From Mycolicibacterium mucogenicum DSM 44124 (GTDB lineage Bacteria; Actinomycetota; Actinomycetes; Mycobacteriales; Mycobacteriaceae): DNA of 64,000 nt. Positions 31,947 through 40,855 of this stretch are shown here, piece by piece. The notes under the pieces were generated by a model. The model did no database searches. It worked only from the letters and a program-made list of their open reading frames with translations, and was not told the origin of the DNA. The stretch covers positions 2,790,001 through 2,854,000 of the forward strand of contig NZ_CP062008.1 in NCBI RefSeq assembly GCF_005670685.2, in the 5' to 3' direction. A program made the translations under genes and the position numbers. The stretch's first letter is position 1. The number at the start of each line of letters is the position of its first letter.

Positions 31947-31953
31947 GCATCAC

Positions 31954-32598
31954 ATGACTGTTGCGTACGCCGGTGAGATCGGTGCCGTTCTCCCTTCTGC
32001 TGCTGCGGCGACGATGCACGTCGCCGACTACGAGTTCGGCGGTTACGACACCGCCGGTACTGCGGTCGACATGCGGCGCCTCGAGGCCCCGCTGTCGCCG
32101 GTGATCACGGCCGAGCTCGAGGGCGCGGTCGAATACCTGGGAGTCGATGCCGAGGTGCTGCTGATCGCGGCGCTCGGCCGCGCGATCGAGCGCGTGATCG
32201 GACCCGGCCGAGCTGCTGTCGACGTCGCCGCAGCGAAGGAACGCTCCGGTGGCGGACTCGCCGTGATCCGCCGGGTCGAGGTCGACGCGGTCTCGGCATC
32301 GGACGTCGACGCCACCGCGATGGTGCAGACGGTGCGCGGCGCCCTGGCGGCCGCCACCGCCGAGCCGAAGGACGTTGCCGACGTGTTGCTCAGTTACGGC
32401 ATGGCCGCGATCGACGGCGAGCACCCGGGCCCGGCGCACACGCTCGAGGTCCGCGCGTTCCACGCCGACGATGCCTTGCACGTCGACTGGTGGTACGCCC
32501 GCCATCAGTTCGAGCCCTACACCGTCGAGGAACTCGCCGAGCAGTTCTCCTACGCCGTCATCGAGCTCGCCTCGGAGGCCATGCCGGTCGCGGAGTAG
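31954..32598 (+). CDS. Orphan C-terminal half of an NRPS condensation-type domain
   Basis: A 214-residue protein resembling only the second half of a condensation domain: LSPVITAELEGAV and EVLLIAALGRAIERVIG match the donor-side helix-strand region, and LSYGMAAIDG, HTLEVRAFHADDALHVDWWYA and YTVEELAEQFSYAVIEL match the closing segment. The first half with HHxxxDG is missing and is not encoded in the upstream DNA, so it should not be a condensing enzyme by itself. The ATG at 31954 is fixed by the promoter position; a frame opening at 31891 would run through the operator. Divergent from the HTH gene, upstream of the ileS T-box. It may be a partner or scaffold of an acyltransferase; function unknown. 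Confidence 0.65.
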   Translation: MTVAYAGEIGAVLPSAAAATMHVADYEFGGYDTAGTAVDMRRLEAPLSPVITAELEGAVEYLGVDAEVLLIAALGRAIERVIGPGRAAVDVAAAKERSGGGLAVIRRVEVDAVSASDVDATAMVQTVRGALAAATAEPKDVADVLLSYGMAAIDGEHPGPAHTLEVRAFHADDALHVDWWYARHQFEPYTVEELAEQFSYAVIELASEAMPVAE

Positions 32599-32605
32599 TC
32601 CGGCG

Positions 32606-32635
32606 TTATCCGCAGCGGTCCGCGCCCGTTAGAAT
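32606..32635 (+). promoter_or_regulatory. Candidate promoter of the ileS T-box leader
   Basis: TTATCC (32606-32611) and TAGAAT (32630-32635) are separated by 18 bases and would start transcription near 32642, just before the T-box elements. It lies eight bases after the stop of the preceding gene, so ileS is expected to have its own transcript. Confidence 0.5.
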
Positions 32636-32641
32636 CGCTGC

Positions 32642-32873
32642 ATTCGCATCGATCCGGCCATCACCGGGGAGCATTCGGAAGAACGGCTGCGGCTCAGTAG
32701 AACCGAACGGGTAGGCCCGTCATCGCCTGTAGTTGAGCGGCGCACACGTGCGACCTTCCGGGGTCGGCTGCGCGCAAGCGGGGTGGTACCGCGGCGCTCG
32801 CGTCCAGACGCGAGATCGTCGTCCCCGTGCCTGGACTGAGCACCTGTTGGTGCTGACGGCACTGGAGACCGAC
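32642..32873 (+). ncRNA. T-box riboswitch of ileS, ultrashort Stem I, translational type
   Basis: The leader carries the T-box GGGTGGTACCGCGG (32781-32794), the sequence that pairs with the uncharged tRNA acceptor end. Near the 5' end a small hairpin, CCGG-CCATCA-CCGG (32654-32667), presents ATC, an isoleucine codon, in its loop: the expected specifier in the ultrashort Stem I of actinobacterial ileS T-boxes. Further helices: 32797-32814 (CTCGCGT/ACGCGAG) and a two-part hairpin 32827-32862 (GTGCC/GGCAC outside, AGCACC/GGTGCT inside) just before the ribosome site GGAG (32864-32867). No terminator is seen, so control is probably at translation: uncharged tRNA-Ile should free the ribosome site. 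Exact pairing of the sequestering helix was not resolved. Confidence 0.88.
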
Positions 32874-35800
32874 GTGAGCGCGTACCCCAAGACCGCAAGC
32901 GGCACACCGAACTTTCCCGACCTCGAAACCGAGGTCCTGGAGTTCTGGGCCCGCGACGACACCTTCCGCGCCAGCATCGCGCGCCGAGACGGCGCACCTG
33001 AGTACGTCTTCTACGACGGTCCGCCGTTCGCCAACGGCCTGCCGCACTACGGCCACCTGCTGACCGGCTACGTCAAGGACATCGTTCCCCGTTACCGCAC
33101 CATGCGCGGCTACAAGGTCGAGCGCCGCTTCGGCTGGGACACGCACGGCCTGCCCGCCGAGCTCGAGGTGCAGCGTCAGCTCGGCATTTCCGACAAGGCC
33201 CAGATCGAGGCCATGGGTATCGGCGCGTTCAACGACGCCTGCCGGGCCTCGGTCATGAAGTACTCGAACGAGTGGCAGTCCTACGTCACGCGCCAGGCCC
33301 GCTGGGTCGACTTCGACAACGACTACAAGACCCTGGATCTGACCTTCATGGAGTCGGTGATCTGGGCGTTCAAGCAGTTGTGGGACAAGGGCCTGGCCTA
33401 TGAGGGCAACCGCGTGCTGCCGTACTGCTGGAACGACGAGACGCCGCTGTCCAACCACGAGCTGCGCATGGACGACGACGTCTACCAGAGCCGGCAGGAC
33501 CCGGCGCTGACCGTCGGCTTCGTCGCGACCGACGGCCCGGTGGCCGGTGCCCGCCTGCTGGTCTGGACCACGACGCCGTGGACCCTGCCGTCCAACCAGG
33601 CGGTCGCCGTCAACCCCGAGGTCACCTACGTGCAGGTGGTGGGTCCCGACGAGCAGAACTACGTGCTGGCAGAGCCCCGGCTGGCCGCCTACGCCCGTGA
33701 GTTCGGCGAGGAGCCGGTGATCGTCGGCAGCTACCTCGGCGCCGAGCTGCTGGGCACGCACTACCTGCCGCCGTTCGCGTTCTTCGTCGACAGCGACAAG
33801 GCGCAGAACGCCTTTCAGGTACTGCAGGGTGATTTCGTCACCACCGAGGACGGCACCGGCATCGTGCACATGGCGCCGGCCTACGGCGAGGACGACAAGG
33901 CCACGTGTGACGCCGCCGGGATCGTGGCGGTCACGCCGGTCGACTCGACCGGGCGCTTCGACTCGACCGTGCCCGACTACCAGGGGCAGCAGGTCTTCGA
34001 GGCCAACCCGCAGATCATCAAGGACCTGAAGAACGGCACCGGCCCGGCCGCGGTCAATGCGCCGGTGCTGCTGCGCCATGAGACCTACGAGCACTCGTAC
34101 CCGCACTGCTGGCGGTGCCGCAATCCGCTGATCTATCGCGCGGTGTCGTCGTGGTTCGTCAAGGTCACCGAGTTCCGGGACCGGATGGTCGAGCTCAACC
34201 AGCAGATCACCTGGTACCCCGAGCATGTGAAGGACGGCCAGTTCGGCAAGTGGCTGTCCAATGCCCGCGACTGGTCGATCTCGCGAAACCGCTACTGGGG
34301 CAGCCCGATTCCGGTGTGGAAGTCGGATGATCCGGCGTATCCGCGCATCGACGTCTACGGCAGCCTCGACGAGCTCGAGCGTGACTTCGGCGTCCGTCCG
34401 GACAATCTGCACCGGCCCTACATCGACGAGCTGACCCGGCCCAACCCCGACGACCCGACCGGCAAGTCGACCATGCGCCGCATCGAGGACGTCTTCGACG
34501 TCTGGTTCGACTCGGGGTCGATGCCCTACGCGCAGGTGCATTACCCGTTCGAGAATCAGGACTGGTTCGACGGTTCGGCGAGCGAAGAAGCCCACTTCCC
34601 GGGCGATTTCATCGTCGAGTATATCGGCCAGACGCGCGGCTGGTTCTACACCATGCACGTGCTGGCGACGGCGTTGTTCGACCGTCCGGCGTTCAAAACC
34701 TGTGTGGCACACGGCATCGTGCTCGGCAACGACGGCCAGAAGATGAGCAAGTCGCTGCGCAACTACCCGGACGTGTCCGAGGTGTTCGACCGCGACGGCT
34801 CGGACGCCATGCGCTGGTTCCTGATGGCCTCGCCGATCCTGCGCGGCGGCAACCTGATCGTCACCGAGCAGGGCATCCGCGACGGTGTCCGCCAGGTGCT
34901 GCTCCCGGTCTGGAACGCGTACTCCTTCTTGGCGTTGTACGCGCCGAAAAAGGGCACCTGGCGCACGGATTCGACGAATGTGCTGGACCGCTACATCCTG
35001 GCCAAGCTCGCCGATCTGCGGGACACCCTGACCGAATCGCTGGATGCCTGCGACATCTCGGGCGCCTGCGAGCAGCTGCGCCAGTTCGCCGAGGCGCTCA
35101 CCAATTGGTATGTGCGACGGTCGCGTTCGCGGTTCTGGGAAGAGGACGCCGACGCCATCGACACGCTGCACACCGTGCTGGAGGTGACGTGCCGCCTGGC
35201 CGCGCCGCTGCTGCCGCTGGCTACCGAGAAGATGTGGCAGGGACTGACCGACGAGCGCTCGGTCCACCTGACCGACTGGCCCGAGGCCGGCGTGGTCCCG
35301 GCCGACCCGGAGCTGGTCGCCGCCATGGACCGCGTGCGCGAGGTGTGCTCGGCGGGCTCGTCGCTGCGCAAGGCCAAGAAGCTGCGCGTGCGGCTGCCGT
35401 TGCCGAAACTGACCGTGGCCGTGGACAACCCGGAGGCGTTGCGGCCGTTCACCGATCTCATCGCCGACGAACTCAACGTCAAGGCCGTCGAGCTGACCGA
35501 TGACATCGACGCCTACGGCAAGTTCGAGCTGGCCGTCAACGCGCGCGTTGCGGGTCCGCGCATCGGTAAGGACGTGCAGGCCGCGATCAAGGCGGTCAAG
35601 GCCGGGGAGGGCGTCGTCAACCCCGACGGCACGCTGACCGCCGGGCCCGCCGTGCTGCTGCCTGCGGAGTACAGCTCGAAACTCGTTGCCGCGGAACCGG
35701 ATTTCACCGCGGCGCTGCCCGAGGGTGCGGGTCTGGTGGTGCTCGATGCCACCGTCACCCCCGAGCTGGAGGCCGAGGGCTGGGCCAAGGACCGCATCCG

Positions 35801-36020
35801 CGAACTGCAGGACCTGCGCAAGTCCACCGGGCTGGACGTGTCCGACCGGATCACCGTGACGTTCGCGGTGCCGGCCGACAAGCGGGCGTGGGCCACCACG
35901 CATGCCGACCTGATCGCCGGCGAGATCCTGGCGACGGCGTTCAACGTCGTCGATGCGGGCGAGCTGGCCGACGGCTCAGATGTCGGTGACGGCGTCCGGG
36001 CCGCGATCGCGAAAGCGTAA
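32874..36020 (+). CDS. ileS: Isoleucyl-tRNA synthetase
   Basis: A 1048-residue class I synthetase that charges tRNA-Ile. The HIGH-type motif is HYGH (from His58, in [16 protein letters not shown]), the KMSKS loop is KMSKS (623-627), and the editing insertion [20 protein letters not shown] lies between. [11 protein letters not shown] and the anticodon-binding C-terminal domain are present. Length and motifs fit the eukaryote-like IleS2 type known in mycobacteria. The GTG start at 32874 is set by GGAG at 32864-32867 and by the T-box leader; the frame is open to 32733 but that part is leader RNA. Regulated by the T-box. Confidence 0.96.
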   Translation: MSAYPKTASGTPNFPDLETEVLEFWARDDTFRASIARRDGAPEYVFYDGPPFANGLPHYGHLLTGYVKDIVPRYRTMRGYKVERRFGWDTHGLPAELEVQRQLGISDKAQIEAMGIGAFNDACRASVMKYSNEWQSYVTRQARWVDFDNDYKTLDLTFMESVIWAFKQLWDKGLAYEGNRVLPYCWNDETPLSNHELRMDDDVYQSRQDPALTVGFVATDGPVAGARLLVWTTTPWTLPSNQAVAVNPEVTYVQVVGPDEQNYVLAEPRLAAYAREFGEEPVIVGSYLGAELLGTHYLPPFAFFVDSDKAQNAFQVLQGDFVTTEDGTGIVHMAPAYGEDDKATCDAAGIVAVTPVDSTGRFDSTVPDYQGQQVFEANPQIIKDLKNGTGPAAVNAPVLLRHETYEHSYPHCWRCRNPLIYRAVSSWFVKVTEFRDRMVELNQQITWYPEHVKDGQFGKWLSNARDWSISRNRYWGSPIPVWKSDDPAYPRIDVYGSLDELERDFGVRPDNLHRPYIDELTRPNPDDPTGKSTMRRIEDVFDVWFDSGSMPYAQVHYPFENQDWFDGSASEEAHFPGDFIVEYIGQTRGWFYTMHVLATALFDRPAFKTCVAHGIVLGNDGQKMSKSLRNYPDVSEVFDRDGSDAMRWFLMASPILRGGNLIVTEQGIRDGVRQVLLPVWNAYSFLALYAPKKGTWRTDSTNVLDRYILAKLADLRDTLTESLDACDISGACEQLRQFAEALTNWYVRRSRSRFWEEDADAIDTLHTVLEVTCRLAAPLLPLATEKMWQGLTDERSVHLTDWPEAGVVPADPELVAAMDRVREVCSAGSSLRKAKKLRVRLPLPKLTVAVDNPEALRPFTDLIADELNVKAVELTDDIDAYGKFELAVNARVAGPRIGKDVQAAIKAVKAGEGVVNPDGTLTAGPAVLLPAEYSSKLVAAEPDFTAALPEGAGLVVLDATVTPELEAEGWAKDRIRELQDLRKSTGLDVSDRITVTFAVPADKRAWATTHADLIAGEILATAFNVVDAGELADGSDVGDGVRAAIAKA

Positions 36021-36023
36021 GCC

Positions 36024-37250
36024 TCACCACCGGTTTTTGGTGACCGGCTGGTGGCCGGCGGGCGCCTGACCCACCGAGTGCAGGCGTCGGCCGGTCACCG
36101 CCAGCCAGGCGAGGGTCGCCGTGGCGGCGCCGATGTAAGCCAGCCCGGCCCACGCCAGATACCAGGGCCGGCTGATCTGCCAGAGGCTCGGTTCGGCCAT
36201 GGCCAGGATGCTGGGGACGCTGACGAACGTCAGCACGATCCATGCCCAGCCGACGACCCGTGCTCCGGGTTCGTCGCGCCAGGGTCCGCGGAACGCCCAC
36301 ATGATCAGCGGTGCGACCCAAATCCAGTGGTGCACCCAGGAGATCGGTGACACGAGCAGGCCGGCCAGCTGGACGACCAACAGTGATCCCAATTGATCGC
36401 GGGTGCCTGAACGGCCGCCGAGCGCCCTCCAGGCCAGGCCGGCCAGCACCGCGGTCGCGACGATCGCGGTGAGCACCAGCGTGCCTTCGCCGGCGTCGTG
36501 GCCCACAATTCGTGAGATTCCGCCCCGCCACGATTGGTTCAGCGCGATGCCGATCGGGTTGATGCTGGTATCGCCCATCACCGCGGTGAAGTAGTGCCGA
36601 ACCTGATCGCCCACGACCAGCCAGGACAGCGCGACCGTCGCGAAGAACACTGCCGCCGCGAAAGCTGCTGCGGCCCAACGTCGGACCCCGATGAAGTACA
36701 GCCCGGTAACGGCCGGTGTCAGTTTCACCCCGGCGGCCAGGCCGACGAGCAGGCCGGAGATCCACCACCGCGTGCTGTACGCCGCGTACAGGACCGCCAG
36801 GGTCAGGAAGATCCCGACCTGCCCGAGGTTGATGCTGACCCGTGCCGGCTCCAGCCAGATCAGCGCGGCGGTCCACAGCATGGCCTCGCGCGCGTCACCC
36901 CTGCCCAGCATCCGCTGGGTGATGCGGACGATGGCGTACATCGCCGCGATCATGGCGACCTGCCACAGCAGCCCGGCGGCGGCGAAGGGCAGGAAGTGCA
37001 ACGGGTAGAACAGGATTGCCGCAAACGGCGGATAGACGAAGGGAAGCGGCTGGGTGGGGGACTGATCGGCATAGGCGAAGGTGTACAGGGTGCCCGGGTG
37101 CTCGAGTGCGGCACCGCCGAGCACATACACGTGGAAGTCGACGAGATCGGGCTGGCTGGGAATGGTCAGTGCCAGTAGCGTCGCCGCACTTGCCAGGAGC
37201 AGCACGGGCGCCAGCCGCTGCAGTCGATCACGCCCGATGAGTGACTTCAC
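36024..37250 (-). CDS. GT87-family polyprenyl-phosphate mannosyltransferase (PimE-like), copy A
   Basis: A 408-residue integral membrane GT-C glycosyltransferase of family GT87, which uses polyprenyl-phosphate-mannose outside the membrane to extend mannosides such as PIMs or lipomannan. The signature Asp38 lies in [20 protein letters not shown], followed by [15 protein letters not shown], and about ten hydrophobic segments follow. GTG at 37250 has AGGG seven bases upstream and overlaps the upstream gene's 3' end by 23 bases. It is the last of three tandem paralogues. The acceptor is unknown; a role in a surface glycan is inferred from the neighbouring GAP-like gene. Confidence 0.82.
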   Translation of the reverse strand: MKSLIGRDRLQRLAPVLLLASAATLLALTIPSQPDLVDFHVYVLGGAALEHPGTLYTFAYADQSPTQPLPFVYPPFAAILFYPLHFLPFAAAGLLWQVAMIAAMYAIVRITQRMLGRGDAREAMLWTAALIWLEPARVSINLGQVGIFLTLAVLYAAYSTRWWISGLLVGLAAGVKLTPAVTGLYFIGVRRWAAAAFAAAVFFATVALSWLVVGDQVRHYFTAVMGDTSINPIGIALNQSWRGGISRIVGHDAGEGTLVLTAIVATAVLAGLAWRALGGRSGTRDQLGSLLVVQLAGLLVSPISWVHHWIWVAPLIMWAFRGPWRDEPGARVVGWAWIVLTFVSVPSILAMAEPSLWQISRPWYLAWAGLAYIGAATATLAWLAVTGRRLHSVGQAPAGHQPVTKNRW

Positions 37251-38442
37251 CACGACGCCCTGTCCAGGTGATCCAGGCCATGGTCGCCACCGCCGCGACG
37301 ATGTAGACCAGCTCACCCCAAGCCAGGTACCACGGGCGGCTGATCTGCCAGATGTTCGGCTGCGCGAACGACAGCAGGCTGGGCACACTGAGCACCATCA
37401 GCACCGTCCAGCCCCAGCCCAGGAACCGGGCACCGGGCCGCTCGCGCCAGGACCCGTAGAGCAGCCAGATGATCAGCGGCAGTACCCAGACCCAGTGATG
37501 TGTCCATGACACGGGTTCGGCCAACAGCCCGAACAGTTGCACCACGAGCAGTGACCCGAGCCGGTCGTGCTCGCCCCCGAGCGCCCGGAAGGCCAGCACC
37601 GCGAGCACGGCGGTGCCCACGATCGCGCCGACGACCAAGGGCGACATGCCGACGTCATGACCGGCGATCCGGGAGAGCCCGCCCTGCCAGGACTGGTTCC
37701 AGGCCGAGCCCACCGGCAGCGTCTTGCCGGCCTCGGCCATCTGGTGCGGGAAGTAGCGCCGGGTCTCGTCGGGCAGCAACAGATACGCCAATCCGACGGT
37801 CCCGAAGAACACAACGGCAGAGAACAGTGCAGTACCCCAACGTCGTACTCCCACGAAGTAGAAGCCGGTGATCGCGGGCGTCAGCTTGATGCCGGCGCCC
37901 ACGCCGATCAGCAGACCGGACAGCCACCACCGCGAGTCGTAGGCGGCGTACAGCACGGCCAGCATGAGGAAGATGCCGATCTGTCCCGATTGGATGCTGC
38001 TGCCGGGTGCCTCCATCCAGATCGCCCCCGCCGTCCACAGCATCGCAACGCGCGCGCTGCCGCCGCCGATGAATCTCTGGCACAGGCGCACCGTGGCGTA
38101 GACGGCCGCGATCAGCGCGACCTGCCACGCGAACGCGACCACACCGAACGGGGCGAAATGCAAGGGCGCGAACACGATTGCCGCGAACGGGGGATAGGTG
38201 AACGGCAGGTGTTCGCCCTTCGTCGGGTCGACGTAGAAGAAGTCGTACAAGCTGCCGGGGTGCGTGAGCGCCGACCCGCCCAGGACGTACACCCGCAGAT
38301 CGAAGAACGCATCGCCCTTGACGACGTAATAGCCCATCGTCGAGGCCACCCGCAGGATTGCGCTGACGGCGAGGATCAGCGGAGCCCGAGTTTGCCAGCG
38401 TGACAATGCCGGACGCGTGATGGAGGCAGGCCCGGCGGTCAC
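37228..38442 (-). CDS. GT87-family mannosyltransferase (PimE-like), copy B
   Basis: A 404-residue paralogue of copy [58 protein letters not shown] and [15 protein letters not shown] repeat the same blocks in the same order. The GTG at 38442 overlaps the stop of copy C in a GTGA arrangement, so translation is coupled and the start is secure; the longer frame to 38787 is read-through of copy C antisense composition. About ten membrane helices. Conserved catalytic-region Asp is retained, so the copy should be active. Confidence 0.82.
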   Translation of the reverse strand: MTAGPASITRPALSRWQTRAPLILAVSAILRVASTMGYYVVKGDAFFDLRVYVLGGSALTHPGSLYDFFYVDPTKGEHLPFTYPPFAAIVFAPLHFAPFGVVAFAWQVALIAAVYATVRLCQRFIGGGSARVAMLWTAGAIWMEAPGSSIQSGQIGIFLMLAVLYAAYDSRWWLSGLLIGVGAGIKLTPAITGFYFVGVRRWGTALFSAVVFFGTVGLAYLLLPDETRRYFPHQMAEAGKTLPVGSAWNQSWQGGLSRIAGHDVGMSPLVVGAIVGTAVLAVLAFRALGGEHDRLGSLLVVQLFGLLAEPVSWTHHWVWVLPLIIWLLYGSWRERPGARFLGWGWTVLMVLSVPSLLSFAQPNIWQISRPWYLAWGELVYIVAAVATMAWITWTGRRGEVTHRA

Positions 38443-39713
38443 CGGCCGACTATATCGGTCGGGTATCCGGTCTTCCGGGTGAAGTTGCCGGGGCCCGTCG
38501 TACCCGTCGGCGGGTGCTGTCGCCGGCGCGCAGCCAGACCGGTGGCAACCAGCCACGCCAGGGTGGCCAGCGTGAGGATCGGATAGATCAGTCCGGCCCA
38601 CGCCTCGTACCAGGGGCGGCTGATCTCCCAACGGTTGACCTGCAGTTGCGCCAGCATGTTCGGTACGGCCGCCAGCGTGGTGACCGCCCACGCCCACCAC
38701 AACCACCGGGCGCCAGGTGCCTCTCGCCATGGGCCGTGCAGTAACCAAATCAGCAGTGGCACAAGCCACACCCAATGGGCGGTCCACGACACCGGGGAGG
38801 CCACCAGCGCGACGAGCATCACCACCAGCAGGCGGCCCAGCCGGTCCGGGGCTGATCCCGCGTCACCCAACGCCCACCAGGCACATGCCGCAAGGAGGGC
38901 CGTGGCGGCGATCGCAGTCCACACCAGAGGCCCCATCCCCGGGTCGTGGCCCACGATGCGGGCAATCCCGCCCCGCCATGACTGGTTGTACACGTTGCCG
39001 TAGGTGAAAAGCTTGTCCTGCCCGATGAAGTCGGTGAAGAAATAGCGCACCCTGTCGCCGGCAACCAGAGACGAAACCGCAAGCGTGGCAATGAAAACCG
39101 TCGCAGCGAAACCTGCCGTCGCCGGGCGCCGCATGCCGGCGCAGTACAGCCCGCCGGCTGCGGGGGTCAGCTTGATGCCCGTCCCCAATCCGAGCAGCAG
39201 CCCTGACAGCCACCATCGAGAACCACTGGCAGCCGCCATGACGAGAATCATCAGAAAGACGCCGATCGTGGCGTGCTTGATGTTGCCGACGATGGGCTCG
39301 AGCCAGATTGCTCCCGCCGACCACAGCATGGCGACTCGGTCGTCGACGACGCCGATCATCTTCTGGGACAGCCGGATCACCACGAACAGCGCGGCGATGA
39401 TGCCGAGCCGCCAGGCGGTGACGGCCAGGCCGAACGGCACGAAATGGAGTGGGTAGAACACCATGGCCGCGAAGGGTGGGTAAACAAAGGGCATCGTTTC
39501 GTGGTGAGCGGGATCGAGATACGCCGTGTGATAGAGCGAGCCCGGCTGCTCGAGCGCGGCACCGCCGAGGACGTAGATGTGAAAGTCGATCGGATCGGTG
39601 GCCGAATTGACGATGACGGACACCACCACGCTGCCGAGCATCACGACCGGCGCCAGTGCGCGCCAACCGTCGGTTCTGCCCAGCGCCTGCCCAAGACGTC
39701 CACCGGTCCCCAC
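38439..39713 (-). CDS. GT87-family mannosyltransferase (PimE-like), copy C
   Basis: A 424-residue paralogue of copies A and B with [36 protein letters not shown] and [15 protein letters not shown]. The GTG at 39713 is chosen because it gives an N-terminus like the paralogues and has GGGGG just upstream; an in-frame ATG at 39818, twelve bases after the GAP-like gene's stop, would add 35 residues without a clear ribosome site. First of the three GT87 genes, transcribed after the GAP-like gene. Copies share about the same helix layout and probably arose by tandem duplication. Confidence 0.8.
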   Translation of the reverse strand: MGTGGRLGQALGRTDGWRALAPVVMLGSVVVSVIVNSATDPIDFHIYVLGGAALEQPGSLYHTAYLDPAHHETMPFVYPPFAAMVFYPLHFVPFGLAVTAWRLGIIAALFVVIRLSQKMIGVVDDRVAMLWSAGAIWLEPIVGNIKHATIGVFLMILVMAAASGSRWWLSGLLLGLGTGIKLTPAAGGLYCAGMRRPATAGFAATVFIATLAVSSLVAGDRVRYFFTDFIGQDKLFTYGNVYNQSWRGGIARIVGHDPGMGPLVWTAIAATALLAACAWWALGDAGSAPDRLGRLLVVMLVALVASPVSWTAHWVWLVPLLIWLLHGPWREAPGARWLWWAWAVTTLAAVPNMLAQLQVNRWEISRPWYEAWAGLIYPILTLATLAWLVATGLAARRRQHPPTGTTGPGNFTRKTGYPTDIVGR

Positions 39714-39830
39714 GCTGCCCCCAAGAGTTGCGACCTCCCGACCGAAGGTCAGCGTAGGCACAGCAGTGGACGGGGCACCGCGATTCTCAGGAAATTCAAT
39801 GTTGCCGCACAGCAACATGATTCGCTTCGG

Positions 39831-40592
39831 CTACGACAGCGTGCCGGTGACCACGAGGTACAGGCCCAACAGGGTCAGTGCGGTGGCCATCACCCAGATG
39901 CGCCGCGCTCGTAGCCAATTCGGCACCAGGCTCAGGTACTGCTGTGTCTTCGCGGGCGCCACCAAGTAGCACAGCAGTGGGATTTCGGCGAACGCGAACG
40001 ATACGACGGCATACATGACAACCGCAGCGATCTGCGTCGACTTGCACTGGCCGGACGCGAGGATCACCCCGAGCGCGCCGACCAATTCGACGTGCGGCCC
40101 TGGGCCGGCCCAGAGTCCGGCCAGGAACGACATCCACAGCGACTGGCTCCGCATCAGCTGTCGGGCCCAGGTCGTCAACCGCGCCGTCAGGGACGACGTC
40201 GGCGCCTCCGGCGGGTCCTCCGGCTCGAGCTCCCCGGCTGTGCCGGCACCTCCTGCCGCCACCGGCACCGGTACCGGCACCGGGGTCTTGGTGCCGGCCC
40301 GGAACAGCAGTGCCACCGCGACCAGGAGCACCAGGCCGCCGATCGCCAGTTTGGCATCAGCCGGATCGATGGAATCGGTCGTCGAATTCATGTCCGCGAT
40401 GAGGCGTTTGGTGGTGCCGTGCAACAGGTACACGGCACTGAGGCCCACGAGCAGGCTCGAGGTGAGACCGCCGAGGCAGAACACGAACAGCGCAGGGATG
40501 GGGCGGTTGCGCATCACGACGAAGACCGCCACCCCGAGTCGGACTGGATCCCACATCGCCATGACGGCGAACATCAATACGGTGGCCCACAC
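39831..40592 (-). CDS. GAP-like (Sap/GAP, LysE-superfamily) membrane protein
   Basis: A 253-residue membrane protein opening [20 protein letters not shown], the typical start of mycobacterial GAP proteins (glycolipid-addressing proteins needed to export glycopeptidolipid; relatives serve other glycolipids). About six helices in two halves are split by a hydrophilic loop with the low-complexity run PVPVPVPV and acidic sequence near the middle. The GTG at 40592 matches family N-termini, eleven bases after the S4 gene's stop; the upstream frame is rich in Arg and not plausible. Its place directly before three GT87 genes suggests that a mannosylated lipid is moved to the surface. Confidence 0.78.
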   Translation of the reverse strand: MWATVLMFAVMAMWDPVRLGVAVFVVMRNRPIPALFVFCLGGLTSSLLVGLSAVYLLHGTTKRLIADMNSTTDSIDPADAKLAIGGLVLLVAVALLFRAGTKTPVPVPVPVAAGGAGTAGELEPEDPPEAPTSSLTARLTTWARQLMRSQSLWMSFLAGLWAGPGPHVELVGALGVILASGQCKSTQIAAVVMYAVVSFAFAEIPLLCYLVAPAKTQQYLSLVPNWLRARRIWVMATALTLLGLYLVVTGTLS

Positions 40593-40603
40593 GGGCCGGG
40601 ACG

Positions 40604-40822
40604 CTACTGGTCGTAGCTGGCAACCCTCGCCTGGTTTCCTGCGAAACCAACCACATCGCCGCGCTTCAGTTGCCGGCCGCGGCGGGTTTCGATCTCGCCG
40701 TTGACTTCGACCATGCCTTCGGCGATCACCGCCTTGGCGTCGGCGCCGCTGTCGATCAGCGAGGCCAGCTTGAGGAATTGGCCCAGCCGGATCGACTCGT
40801 CGCGGATCGGCACGTCGTTCAT
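40604..40822 (-). CDS. Small S4-domain RNA-binding protein (YbcJ-like)
   Basis: A 72-residue protein consisting of one S4 domain: [40 protein letters not shown] and LKRGDVVGF are the usual strand-loop elements. Such stand-alone proteins bind structured RNA, with possible roles in ribosome assembly. The ATG at 40822 is preferred because the domain starts at once after it; a GTG at 40840 in frame adds six residues. It is first on the minus strand, divergent from dinB, and ends eleven bases before the GAP-like start, so the five genes may be one operon. Confidence 0.8.
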   Translation of the reverse strand: MNDVPIRDESIRLGQFLKLASLIDSGADAKAVIAEGMVEVNGEIETRRGRQLKRGDVVGFAGNQARVASYDQ

Positions 40823-40841
40823 GTGGAGAAGGGTAGCCACC

Positions 40842-40847
40842 TAGCAT
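40842..40847 (+). promoter_or_regulatory. Candidate -10 hexamer (TAGCAT) for dinB
   Basis: TAGCAT fits TANNNT and lies eight bases before the dinB GTG at 40856, again suggesting a leaderless mRNA. It sits inside the short divergent space with the S4 gene. No SOS-box (LexA site) was noticed here. Confidence 0.35.
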
Positions 40848-40855
40848 TGGCCACT

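Noticed and set aside
32733..32873. 47-residue N-terminal extension of IleS
   Set aside because: This DNA contains the T-box and its hairpins; a ribosome site precedes the GTG at 32874.
32694..35903. 1069-codon open frame antisense to ileS
   Set aside because: Shadow of the ileS reading frame; no recognisable domain and it crosses the T-box leader.
36024..36045. TCACC/GGTGA repeat with TTTTT after ileS as a terminator
   Set aside because: Only five base pairs and the T-run lies in the loop, not after the stem.
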